A stretch of DNA of 33,027 nucleotides from Myxococcales bacterium (lineage in GTDB: Bacteria > Myxococcota_A > Polyangia > Polyangiales > Houyiibacteriaceae): assembly GCA_019637115.1 (NCBI GenBank), contig JAHBWH010000086.1, positions 1 through 33,027 of the forward strand. The letters are read 5' to 3'. Under the pieces are notes generated by a model. It saw only the letters and a list, made by a program, of their open reading frames with translations. It had not been told where the DNA came from and ran no database searches. A program made the translations under genes and the position numbers. Below are positions 22,071-29,478 of this stretch, one piece after another (positions within the stretch are counted from its first letter, which is position 1; each line of letters begins with the position of its first letter).

Positions 22071-23213
22071 ATGCCGACCATGCGCGTGCTTCTGCTCCTC
22101 TGCGTCGCCTGCGGTGGGTCCACCGCTTCTCGAGAGCCGGCGAGTGCCCAGCCGGAGCTCACGCCGCCGCCATCAGGTTTCGAGTCGGTTGCGACCGAAG
22201 AAGCTCCGCGGATGCAGGAAGGCGACGCGGAAGCGCCCCGTTCGGGAGTGAGCCCGTCAACTTCCGCCAGAGAGGAGCCCGAGCCGCCGACCGGACACGC
22301 GGCCTACGCGGTTCATGAGTGGGGACTGCTGCGCGGGGTGTCGGGAGACGTCCTCGAGGCCGGGGCCGTCGCGCCGTCTTCCACGCCCGGACTGCTGAGC
22401 GTCGACAAACCGATTCTCTACTTTCACGCCGAGTCTCCGCTGGACCTGCACGAGGTGGTGGTCGACACACGCGACGGTGAGCTGCGCGAGCATTGGCCCC
22501 TGGTGGCGGACGCCACACGCTCGCGCGTTCGTTGGAGGAACCGAAGGCTCGAAGGAAGCGTCGGGCTTGGCTACTGCGACCGCGCTCGGTTCCCCACCAA
22601 CGAGCAACCGCCATGTTCGTCGCTTCCGCGTGGGGAGGTCTGCGAGAGCGCGGAGCTCGCGCCGCTCACGGCGACCACGACGTGCGTCGGCGACGCCCCG
22701 TTCTTGTTCTACCGGAGCCGCACGCAAAGCTTCACACCTCCACTGCACGCGACACGTGAAGTCGACCGGATTCGCGTCACTCATCGCGGCGACGAGCCCA
22801 TCCCGGGGCTCGTGATTCGCATCACGCGGCACGGGCACTACGTGAACTCGTTCGGCGTGAGTCCGCCCGCGCCGGGTGCGACGATCACGATCGGCGCCGA
22901 ACCTCCGAGGGGCTCGCGGGACCGTGCGCTCGACGAGCTCGTCGGTCCATCAACCACTGATGGCGGGCGCGCGGCGCTCCAGGCGAGCCTCGACACCCTC
23001 GGCCTCACCCCCAGCGAGCGTGCGGCCTTCCTCCGCGCGTGGGGCGACGCCCTCTTCGGGTACGTCGACACGGTCGGTGGTCTGCCGCCGCCGCGGCATT
23101 CGCTCCTCTACTTCCTGCCGCCGGGCGCGTGCGACCAGGTCGCGACCTTGCACTTCGATCCTACGCCGACAGAGGTGCGCCGCGCGCTCGCGGTGTGGGT
23201 GCGCGTCGACTGA
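22071..23213 (+). CDS. Lipoprotein of unknown function (380 aa)
   Basis: An exported lipoprotein: MPTMRVLLLLCVACGG gives a short signal with a Cys after VA; ATG 22080 is an equally good start. A Pro/Glu/Ser-rich linker (about 18-75) precedes a globular domain opening with YAVHEWGLLRG and KPILYFHAE. Proteins beginning with a VHEWG...KPxxYF pattern recur, to my recollection, in secreted proteins of myxobacteria and planctomycetes, with no known activity. Several Cys residues (CDRAR, CSSLP, CESAE, TTTCVGD, GACDQ) fit disulfides outside the cytoplasm. There is no ribosome-binding site of note. It is followed by 450 bp of scarred DNA. No reaction is proposed. Confidence 0.7.
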   Translation: MPTMRVLLLLCVACGGSTASREPASAQPELTPPPSGFESVATEEAPRMQEGDAEAPRSGVSPSTSAREEPEPPTGHAAYAVHEWGLLRGVSGDVLEAGAVAPSSTPGLLSVDKPILYFHAESPLDLHEVVVDTRDGELREHWPLVADATRSRVRWRNRRLEGSVGLGYCDRARFPTNEQPPCSSLPRGEVCESAELAPLTATTTCVGDAPFLFYRSRTQSFTPPLHATREVDRIRVTHRGDEPIPGLVIRITRHGHYVNSFGVSPPAPGATITIGAEPPRGSRDRALDELVGPSTTDGGRAALQASLDTLGLTPSERAAFLRAWGDALFGYVDTVGGLPPPRHSLLYFLPPGACDQVATLHFDPTPTEVRRALAVWVRVD

Positions 23214-23393
23214 TCGCCGTCGCTTGCGTCGGCGTGGGCAGCATCCGCCTGGGGTCGGCAGGTTCGGGGTCCCTGCGTCACTCCAGTGGATCTCGAGCCT
23301 TCCACCAGTACCGACGGATTGGGACCCCGGATTCGTCCGAATCCAGGATCGCTCCCGGGTGCGAACACGGGCCGGAGCTCCGTCCGTTCTCCG

Positions 23394-23490
23394 GACGCGA
23401 GCGCAAACGGACGCGCCGGGCCACGCTGCCGACGAGCTGAAGCTGGCCACCGACCGACTCGTGGTGAGCGCGCTCTTCGACCTCGTGCAG
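23394..23490 (+). pseudogene. Truncated 5' copy of queE
   Basis: These 97 bases align without gaps to 24593-24689, the 5' leader and first codons of the real queE, with 87 of 97 bases identical. The queE start GTG is GAG here, and similarity stops after the codons for VVSALFDLVQ, before the radical-SAM cysteines. The copy is therefore dead. The rest of the gap (23214-23665) holds a perfect 7-bp inverted repeat (GGATTCG-tc-CGAATCC, 23329-23344) and no gene I can support. Confidence 0.8.
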
Positions 23491-23665
23491 AGGCTCCCGA
23501 AGCCGACCTCGCCCCGCGCGCTGACCTCGACGCCCACGAACGCGCCTATGCCCTCCCGTCCCCCACTGCGAAGCCGGACGCGCAGCGATAGCGCATCGCG
23601 TTTGGGTCGCGTGTTCACTCGGAGCGACTACCAACGGACGAGTCGGGCATCCTCCGCGAACTCGC

Positions 23666-24346
23666 ATGAACCCCGACTCACTCTTCGACCGCCTCGACCG
23701 CTGGCGCAAGCTCCCGACCTACCAACTCGAGCGCCGCGCGGACGTCTTCTTCGCGCTCTACCTCCGTGAGGTGCTGCAGACCCACCTCGGCGTCGCGCTC
23801 GACGAGCGCCTGATCCCCGAGCTGCCGCTGCGTCGCCACGTGCTCGACGACTCGCATCCCGACGACGGCCTCTCGTGGAAGGCTGACTACGCGGCGTGCT
23901 CGCGCGATCGGTCGCTGGTGTTCCTCGTCGAGCTGAAGACCGATTCCGGCTCCAACCGAACACTCCAAGACACCTTCCTCGAGCGAGCCTCCGACGTTGG
24001 TCTCGCGCCTCTCCTCGAAGGCATCGTCGAGATCGCGTCACGCTCCAGCAGCCGAAAGAAGTACCTCGCACTCCTCCGAGAATTGGAAGCGCTCGGATGG
24101 ATCGCGCTCCCCGAAGGAATCCACGGTCACGACGGGAAGTCGCGCGGCTGGAAGTCTGCCCTCCGCGACGTCCGCGTACTCTCGAACGCGCCGATCGAGA
24201 TCGTCTACGTGCAACCCCACGCGCACCTCGGCGGCAAACGCACGATCGACTTCGCGAGCTTCGCGACGGTCGTCGAACGCCATGGTGATCCGTGGAGCCT
24301 CCGATTCGCGCATTCCCTGCGCGAGTGGGGCGAACGAGGTGTCTGA
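23666..24346 (+). CDS. Possible PD-(D/E)XK nuclease-like protein (226 aa)
   Basis: A soluble 226-residue protein. A helical start (about 1-35; RADVFFALYLREVL) is followed by PELPLRRHVLDDS (51-63) and WKADYAAC (71-78), then the strand SLVFLVELKTDSG (83-95). The Asp of KADY and the Glu-x-Lys of VELKTD are arranged as in PD-(D/E)XK nucleases. A helical region with NRTLQDTFLERA and a late SRKKYLALLRELEALGW segment follow. Codon bias is weaker than in neighbours (more A/T third positions), consistent with acquired DNA. It sits alone between a dead 5' copy of queE and the real queE, so it may have arrived with that rearrangement. A defence or repair role would be typical of such a stand-alone nuclease fold but is not shown. 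No good ribosome-binding site is seen. Confidence 0.65.
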   Translation: MNPDSLFDRLDRWRKLPTYQLERRADVFFALYLREVLQTHLGVALDERLIPELPLRRHVLDDSHPDDGLSWKADYAACSRDRSLVFLVELKTDSGSNRTLQDTFLERASDVGLAPLLEGIVEIASRSSSRKKYLALLRELEALGWIALPEGIHGHDGKSRGWKSALRDVRVLSNAPIEIVYVQPHAHLGGKRTIDFASFATVVERHGDPWSLRFAHSLREWGERGV

Positions 24347-24391
24347 CGCATCCAAGGTCACCCGCTCCCAAACCGGGCCGCCCGTGAGAGC

Positions 24392-24442
24392 GCGGTGAAG
24401 CGGCCCCCCCCGAACAGCGGTGAAGCGGCACACCCCCGAAGA
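24392..24442. repeat. Two direct repeats of about 25 bp
   Basis: GCGGTGAAGCGGC followed by a C-rich run and GAA occurs at 24392-24416 and again at 24417-24442, differing by a few bases. It lies 46 bp after the possible nuclease gene. The rest of the 286-bp gap up to queE is C/G-rich leader with the duplicated segment from 24593. Confidence 0.6.
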
Positions 24443-24632
24443 ACCCCCGCGTAGTCCTGGTTGGACAGTCGAGTGGCGAGGTCTGCCGGGTACGCTCGCG
24501 CGGGCAGCTCGCGACCCGACCCGGACCCGGACCCAGCCCCCGACCCCGGAGCGGCGATTCGATGACGGCGCGCTCGCCGAGGGGCGCGACCGGACGCGGG
24601 CGCGAACGGACGCGCCGGGCCACACTGCCGGC

Positions 24633-25331
24633 GTGCTGAAGCTGGCCGCCGACCGACTCGTGGTGAGCGAGATCTTCGACTCCGTGCAGGGAGAGGGGCC
24701 GAGCGTCGGCGCGCCGAGCACCTTCTTGCGCCTCGGGTACTGCAACCTCGCGTGCCGCTGGTGCGACACCCCGTACACCTGGGACGCGAAGCGCCATGAC
24801 CTCGAGGCCGAGCTGAGCGCGCGCGGGATCGACGACGTGGCCGACGACCTCCGCGCGCGCGCGCCGCGCAACCTCGTCGTCACCGGCGGCGAGCCGATGC
24901 TGCAGCAGGCGGCGCTCGCCGCGCTCGCGGGCCTCGTGCCTCACTCCATCGAGGTCGAGACCGCAGGCACGATCGCGCCCCTCCCCGCCTTCGCCGAGCA
25001 CGTGAGGCAGTGGAACGTCTCGCCCAAGCTCGCCTCGAGCGGGAACCCCCTCGCGAAGCGCCGGGTCGACGGCGTCCTGCGCGACTTCGCCGCACGACCA
25101 GAGGCGATCTTCAAGCTCGTGATCGGCGACGACGCCGACTTCGACGAGGCGCGCGCGCTCCTCGAAGAGCTCGACGTCGCCCCCTCGCGCGTCTGGCTGA
25201 TGCCCGAGGCGACCAGCGCGAGCGCGCTCGCCGAGCGGAGCCGCGGGCTCGTCGACCGCTGCGTCACCCACGGCTACCACCTCGGCACGCGCCTGCACGT
25301 CACGCTCTGGGGCGACCGCCGCGGCGTCTGA
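24633..25331 (+). CDS. queE: 7-carboxy-7-deazaguanine synthase (radical SAM)
   Basis: A 232-residue radical-SAM enzyme that contracts 6-carboxytetrahydropterin to 7-carboxy-7-deazaguanine in the queuosine/preQ0 pathway for tRNA modification. It begins with VSEIFDSVQGEGPSVG, the standard QueE opening, then CNLACRWCDTPY, whose CxxxCxxC supplies the three Cys of the [4Fe-4S] cluster. TGGEPMLQ is the SAM-binding GGE motif. Length fits the family. I use GTG 24633, 13 codons before EIF; no strong ribosome-binding site is visible and an upstream in-frame extension has poor coding character. No other queuosine gene is in the window. A dead copy of its 5' end lies at 23394. Confidence 0.93.
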   Translation: MLKLAADRLVVSEIFDSVQGEGPSVGAPSTFLRLGYCNLACRWCDTPYTWDAKRHDLEAELSARGIDDVADDLRARAPRNLVVTGGEPMLQQAALAALAGLVPHSIEVETAGTIAPLPAFAEHVRQWNVSPKLASSGNPLAKRRVDGVLRDFAARPEAIFKLVIGDDADFDEARALLEELDVAPSRVWLMPEATSASALAERSRGLVDRCVTHGYHLGTRLHVTLWGDRRGV

Positions 25332-25384
25332 AGCGGTCTGCCGACGATGGTCGGTGCCGGGTGGCCGTGCTCTACTCCGCGCCC

Positions 25385-26980
25385 ATGGCGGAGCCGACGG
25401 TCACGAACGTCACGAGCAGAGGTTTCCTGGGTTGGGTCGAGCGCACGGGCAACCGGCTCCCGGACCCGGTCTTCCTCTTCCTCTACCTCATCGGCGGCCT
25501 CGTCGCGGTGTCCATGCTCGGCGCCGCGCTCGACTTCACCGCGCTCCACCCCACCGAGCGGACCCCGGCGGGCGACGCGGTCGTGCTGCGCGCCGAGAGC
25601 CTGCTCTCCGCCGCGAACCTCCGCCGCCTGTGGGTCGAGATGCCGCAGACCTTCACGCACTTCCACCCGCTCGGTTATGTGCTCGTCGTGATGCTCGGCG
25701 CGGGCGTCGCAGAGCGCGCGGGCCTCTTCTCCGCCGCCATGCGCGCCGCCGTCCGGCGCGCGCCTCGCGCCGCGCTCACGCCGGTCGTCGCGCTGGTCGC
25801 GATGATCTCGAACCACGCCGCCGACGCCGCCTACGTGGTGCTCATCCCGCTCGCGGGTGTCCTCTACGCCGCGGCCGGCCGACACCCGCTCGCGGGCATC
25901 GCGGCGGCGTTCGCGGGTGTCTCGGGTGGCTTCTCGGCGAACGTCGCCCCTGGTCAGCTCGACGCGCTCCTCTTCGGGATCACCGAGGCGGCCGCCGAGA
26001 CGCTGGTGCCGGACTTCGACGCCAACATCGCCGGCAACTGGTACTTCATCGCCGCGCTCACGGCGGTCTACCTGCCGACCATCTGGTGGGTCACCGATCG
26101 TGTCATCGAGAAGCGCCTCGGACCGTGGTCCGCGCCCGAAGGAGAGGCCGACGACGCCGACGCCCCGCTCCGCCCCGAGCAGCGGCGCGGGCTGATGGGG
26201 GCGGGCGCGGCGGCGCTCGGCGTGGTCGCGCTCTGGGCCTTCATGACGCTCGGCCCCGACACGCCGCTCATCGACGAGGCCGCGTGTCCCGACGAGGCGC
26301 TCGCCGCCGGCGACTGCTCGGTGCAGGCCCGCTACTCGCCCTTCTATCGCTCGCTCGTCGGTGGCTTCTTGCTCCTCTTCCTCGCGAGCGGCGCCGCCTA
26401 TGGCCGCGTGGCGGGCACCGTGAAGGGCCACCGCGACCTCGTGCAGATGATGTCCGAGGCGATGAAGGACCTCGGCTACTACCTCGTCCTCGCCTTCGCC
26501 GCCGCGCACTTCGTCGCCATGTTCAACTGGTCGAACCTCGGGCTCATCTCCGCCGTCCACGGCGCCGACGCGATCCGCTCCCTGGGCCTGCCGCTGCCGA
26601 TCTTGCTCGCGGTCATCGTGCTCTTCACCGGCCTCGTGAACCTCTTCGTCGGCTCGGCGAGCGCCAAATGGGCGCTGCTCGCGCCCGTGCTCGTGCCGAT
26701 GCTCATGCTGCTCGGCGTGAGCCCCGAGGGCGCGACGGCCGCGTATCGCGTCGGCGATGGCGCGACGAACATCATCACGCCCCTGATGGTCTACTTCCCG
26801 CTCATCCTCGTCTTCGCCCAGCGCTGGACGAAGGACTTCGGGCTCGGGAGCCTGACCGCGACGATGCTGCCGTACTCGTTCTGGCTGATGATCGGCGGCC
26901 TGGCGCTGATGATCGTCTGGGTCGTGCTCGGCCTCGACCTCGGGCCCGGCGCCCCCGTGAGCTACGAGCTGGCGCGCTGA
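25385..26980 (+). CDS. AbgT-family transporter
   Basis: A 531-residue inner-membrane protein with about 11-12 hydrophobic segments, beginning FLGWVERTGNRLPDPVFLF, a typical AbgT opening. Other family-like parts are MISNHAADAAYVVLIPL near 140-156, the charged MSEAMKDLGYYLVLAFAAAHFVAMFNWSNLG near 358-388, FTGLVNLFVGSASAKWALLAPV, and the late YRVGDGATNIITPLMVYFP. AbgT proteins were named for p-aminobenzoyl-glutamate uptake, and several members act as sulfonamide or antimetabolite exporters; direction and substrate cannot be told here. ATG 25385 was chosen over an in-frame upstream GTG because the family starts close to FLGWVER. It follows queE by 53 nt and may share its transcript. It converges on the RCC1 gene. 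Confidence 0.9.
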   Translation: MAEPTVTNVTSRGFLGWVERTGNRLPDPVFLFLYLIGGLVAVSMLGAALDFTALHPTERTPAGDAVVLRAESLLSAANLRRLWVEMPQTFTHFHPLGYVLVVMLGAGVAERAGLFSAAMRAAVRRAPRAALTPVVALVAMISNHAADAAYVVLIPLAGVLYAAAGRHPLAGIAAAFAGVSGGFSANVAPGQLDALLFGITEAAAETLVPDFDANIAGNWYFIAALTAVYLPTIWWVTDRVIEKRLGPWSAPEGEADDADAPLRPEQRRGLMGAGAAALGVVALWAFMTLGPDTPLIDEAACPDEALAAGDCSVQARYSPFYRSLVGGFLLLFLASGAAYGRVAGTVKGHRDLVQMMSEAMKDLGYYLVLAFAAAHFVAMFNWSNLGLISAVHGADAIRSLGLPLPILLAVIVLFTGLVNLFVGSASAKWALLAPVLVPMLMLLGVSPEGATAAYRVGDGATNIITPLMVYFPLILVFAQRWTKDFGLGSLTATMLPYSFWLMIGGLALMIVWVVLGLDLGPGAPVSYELAR

Positions 26981-27142
26981 CGCCCCACGTCCGCGGGAGA
27001 GCGCGCAGGCACCGCACGCGTCCGGAGGTCAGCGCGCGCACGCCACGACCCCACCCGGACGCGAGCACGAGCTCGCGGGTCGAGACGAGCGAGCTCTACA
27101 CGCCGCAACGAAGCGCGCGCACGAGCCCGAACGCGCAGGCCG

Positions 27143-28327
27143 CTACCAAGGGAGCGTCGTCGGCGTCGAGACCATCGCCTCTCGGGATCCGACGCCGACC
27201 GCCGAGACGCGGTCGCCTCGGTTCCACCCCCAACACGCCCACTCGCCGCTGCGCCGCGCGATGCACTGCGTGAAGTATCCGGTGACGACGCGCGTCGCGT
27301 CGCGAACCCCTGGCAGCGCGGTCGCGTGGATGACCACGCCGCCGGCCTCGTCGGTGGGGACGTGCAGGTGCTGGCGCCGGTTCACGCCTTGGCACCGGAC
27401 CTCGCCGTCCTGGAGCGCGCAGACATCGTCGGTCACGACGCTGATCCGCTCGGCCCCACGGAGCCGCTCGACCTCGACCGGCGCGGGGTGGAGCTCGATG
27501 GCGGGATCGACGGCGTGGAAGAGGTTCTGGCCCCAGCATCGGACTCGCCCGCTGGCGCCGATCGCGCATCCATACGAGCCACCGAGCACGAGCTCTTCGT
27601 CGAGGCCGACGCCGCGGAGCACGGTGGGACGCGCGGCGCGGACACGGCGCCGGGTGCCGGCCTGCGCGTGCTCGGACGAGCCCCAACAACGGACGCGGGC
27701 GCGCTCACGCGCGCAAGCGAACGAGCGGCCTGCCCAGAGCCGCGTGGCGCGGACGCCAGGGACCGGCGACGGCGTCGCGGAGTGTGTGCGCTCGCGGCCA
27801 CGACCGAGGTTCCCGGTGTCGTCGCTGCCCCAGCAGAGCACCGCGCCGTCACCGCGGAGGGCGCACGAGAAGAACGCGCCGACCGCGAGCTCGCGCACGT
27901 CCGTGAGCCCCGGAACGGGCGCGGGCGCGGCGCGCAGCCGCGGGCCCTCGACGCCCAGCTGCCCATATTGGTTGTCCCCCCAGCACCAGACCTCGCCGCC
28001 CTCGCGGAGGGCGCACGCGTGGCTGTAGCCGACCTTCACGGTCGCGACCCGGTCGAGGCCGGGCACCGCGGTGGGTCGCTCGACACGCTCGGCCTCGCGG
28101 CCGGTCTGGCCAGCGGTGGAGCGGCCCCAACAGCGCACGCTCGCGTCGGCCGCGAGGCCGCAGCCGAAGTCAGACCCGAGCGAGACGTCGACGGGCCCGC
28201 GCTCGCACGACGCCGCGGCGCACGACGCAGCGACGGGCGGGGGAGGAGGGCTCGCGGGTCTCTGCGCGAGGCCCAACCAAGCCGGGGCGCAGAGCGCGGC
28301 AGTGAGCGCGAAGCTCCGAGCGTTCAT
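27143..28327 (-). CDS. Secreted RCC1-repeat protein
   Basis: A 394-residue exported protein. The first 22 residues (MNARSFALTAALCAPAWLGLA) form a signal peptide, followed by a Pro-rich stretch. About seven blades of roughly 45-50 residues each have the RCC1 pattern of a Cys-Ala-L turn, then V-x-CWG-x-x-x-x-G-Q-x-G: for example VRCWGRSTAGQTG, VWCWGDNQYGQLG, VLCWGSDDTGNLG, VRCWGSSEHAQAG, VRCWGQN. The expected fold is a seven-bladed propeller that binds other proteins. The paired Cys in each blade (CAL...CWG) could form disulfides, typical of the secreted myxobacterial version. It has no clear ribosome-binding site. Partner unknown. Confidence 0.9.
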   Translation of the reverse strand: MNARSFALTAALCAPAWLGLAQRPASPPPPPVAASCAAASCERGPVDVSLGSDFGCGLAADASVRCWGRSTAGQTGREAERVERPTAVPGLDRVATVKVGYSHACALREGGEVWCWGDNQYGQLGVEGPRLRAAPAPVPGLTDVRELAVGAFFSCALRGDGAVLCWGSDDTGNLGRGRERTHSATPSPVPGVRATRLWAGRSFACARERARVRCWGSSEHAQAGTRRRVRAARPTVLRGVGLDEELVLGGSYGCAIGASGRVRCWGQNLFHAVDPAIELHPAPVEVERLRGAERISVVTDDVCALQDGEVRCQGVNRRQHLHVPTDEAGGVVIHATALPGVRDATRVVTGYFTQCIARRSGEWACWGWNRGDRVSAVGVGSREAMVSTPTTLPW

Positions 28328-28451
28328 CGCTCGAGGGTACCAGCTTCCTCCGAGGGACTGTCGCCACGTCGCACTGATGGGCCCCCTCGATGAGTCCGGC
28401 GCGCACGCTCTGCGATGGCGCCGCGTCGACGCCCGACGTCACCATCGGCTC

Positions 28452-28533
28452 ATGCGCCCCCTCGCCGTCCTCGCTCTCTCGTTCCTGCTCGGCTGCGCCG
28501 GTCCAGATCCCGACGACGGTGCAGACGCGGGCG
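28452..28533 (+). pseudogene. Cut-off lipoprotein start (signal peptide and linker only)
   Basis: ATG 28452 opens MRPLAVLALSFLLGCAGPD, a good lipoprotein signal with Cys after LLG, then DPDDGADAGA, an Asp-rich linker like those of other lipoproteins here. The reading frame then passes straight into DNA that is antisense to the 3' end of the stress-protein gene (stop at 28535), where it no longer looks like a lipoprotein. This appears to be the 5' scrap of a lipoprotein gene whose body was lost by deletion or inversion. A very short functional lipopeptide is less likely. Confidence 0.45.
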
Positions 28534-28534
28534 C

Positions 28535-29308
28535 TCAGTCTGCGCGACGCATCGGCACGACGAGCACGGGGCACGGGGTCTCGCGAACGACGCGCTCGGT
28601 GTGGGTCCCGAAGAGGCTGTCGAGCCACGAGTCTCGGCCGTCGGTCGCCATCGCGATGAGGTCGGCGTCGAGGCCAGCGTCCACGACCGCCGCCGCCACC
28701 CCGCCCTCGGCGCGGGCCACGCGGGAGGTGACTCCCGGTGGCAGCGTGACCGAAGGCGGCGAGCCGTCGGAGCCGACTTGCAGGAAGACGACCTCGGTCC
28801 CCGCGCCGAGGATCGGACCGAGGCGCGCGACGAGCGCGGCGCAGGCGGCCTCGGCGCTGCGGGCGTCGCCCGTGGGCACGATGATGCGGCGGAGCATCAC
28901 GCGGCTGTTCCGGACGAGCGGGTGCGCGGCCGCGGGGACCACGAGGGTGGGCGTCGCGAGCCCATGCGCGATGGCCATGCCGCGGCTGCCGACGAGGAGC
29001 CGCGCGAGGCCCGAGCGCCCCGCGGTCCCCACCACGACGAGCGCCGGGTCCAGCGCGCGCAGCACCTCCTGCGCCGCCGCGAGGGGCTCCCCCTCGTGCT
29101 CGAGGTGACGCCGCTCGTGGGGCACCGCGTCGCTCAGCCCCCAGCTCGCCAGCATCGCGGCAGGGTCGGGGAACGTGCCCCCCGCGCCTCGCCGCGCGTG
29201 CACCGACACGAGGCGACCGCGGAGGGCGTGGGCGAGCGCGAGGGCGTGCTCGAAGGGGACCCGGTCCTCGTCCTCGAGACCGGCGGCGGCGTGGGCGATC
29301 GTGATCAC
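28535..29308 (-). CDS. Tandem universal stress protein (UspA domains)
   Basis: A 257-residue cytoplasmic protein with two UspA domains. Domain 1 (about 1-127) starts MITIAHAAAGLEDEDRVPFEHAL and ends GSRGMAIAHGLATPTLVVP with GTAGRSGLARLLVGSRG, close to the ATP-binding glycine pattern. Domain 2 (about 139-257) starts RRIIVPTGDARSAEAA and ends ATDGRDSWLDSLFGTHTERVVRETPCPVLVVP, a standard Usp ending in which Asp-Arg-Asp replaces part of the Gly pattern. Usp proteins help survival under stress, often by binding ATP; the target is unknown. The start is GTG 29308 with a weak ribosome-binding region. The gene stands alone; the RCC1 gene lies downstream on the same strand, 207 nt away. Confidence 0.9.
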   Translation of the reverse strand: MITIAHAAAGLEDEDRVPFEHALALAHALRGRLVSVHARRGAGGTFPDPAAMLASWGLSDAVPHERRHLEHEGEPLAAAQEVLRALDPALVVVGTAGRSGLARLLVGSRGMAIAHGLATPTLVVPAAAHPLVRNSRVMLRRIIVPTGDARSAEAACAALVARLGPILGAGTEVVFLQVGSDGSPPSVTLPPGVTSRVARAEGGVAAAVVDAGLDADLIAMATDGRDSWLDSLFGTHTERVVRETPCPVLVVPMRRAD

Positions 29309-29478
29309 GCCCCGAGCGTAGCACTTCCTCGGACGGGCTCATCGAGCACGGGCCGGCTCACCTCGGCTGGGCTCGACGAGCACGAGACGGCGCCCTCGCG
29401 CGTCGACCGGTCGCGCGAGCGCCTCGACGAAGTGACACGCGGCCGGAACCTCCCCGAGCCCTCGTTGTCAGGGCGTCC

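Noticed and set aside
24420-24632. Upstream extension of QueE
   Set aside because: The frame stays open but codes for a Pro/Arg/Thr-rich stretch unlike any QueE start, and part of it is the duplicated leader segment.
27085-27130. Fifth Y RNA (GAGCTCTACAC followed by GCACGAGCC)
   Set aside because: The UACAC-like and GCACGAG-like strings are present but lack the paired P1 5' strand and a P2 helix, so the shared architecture cannot be built.
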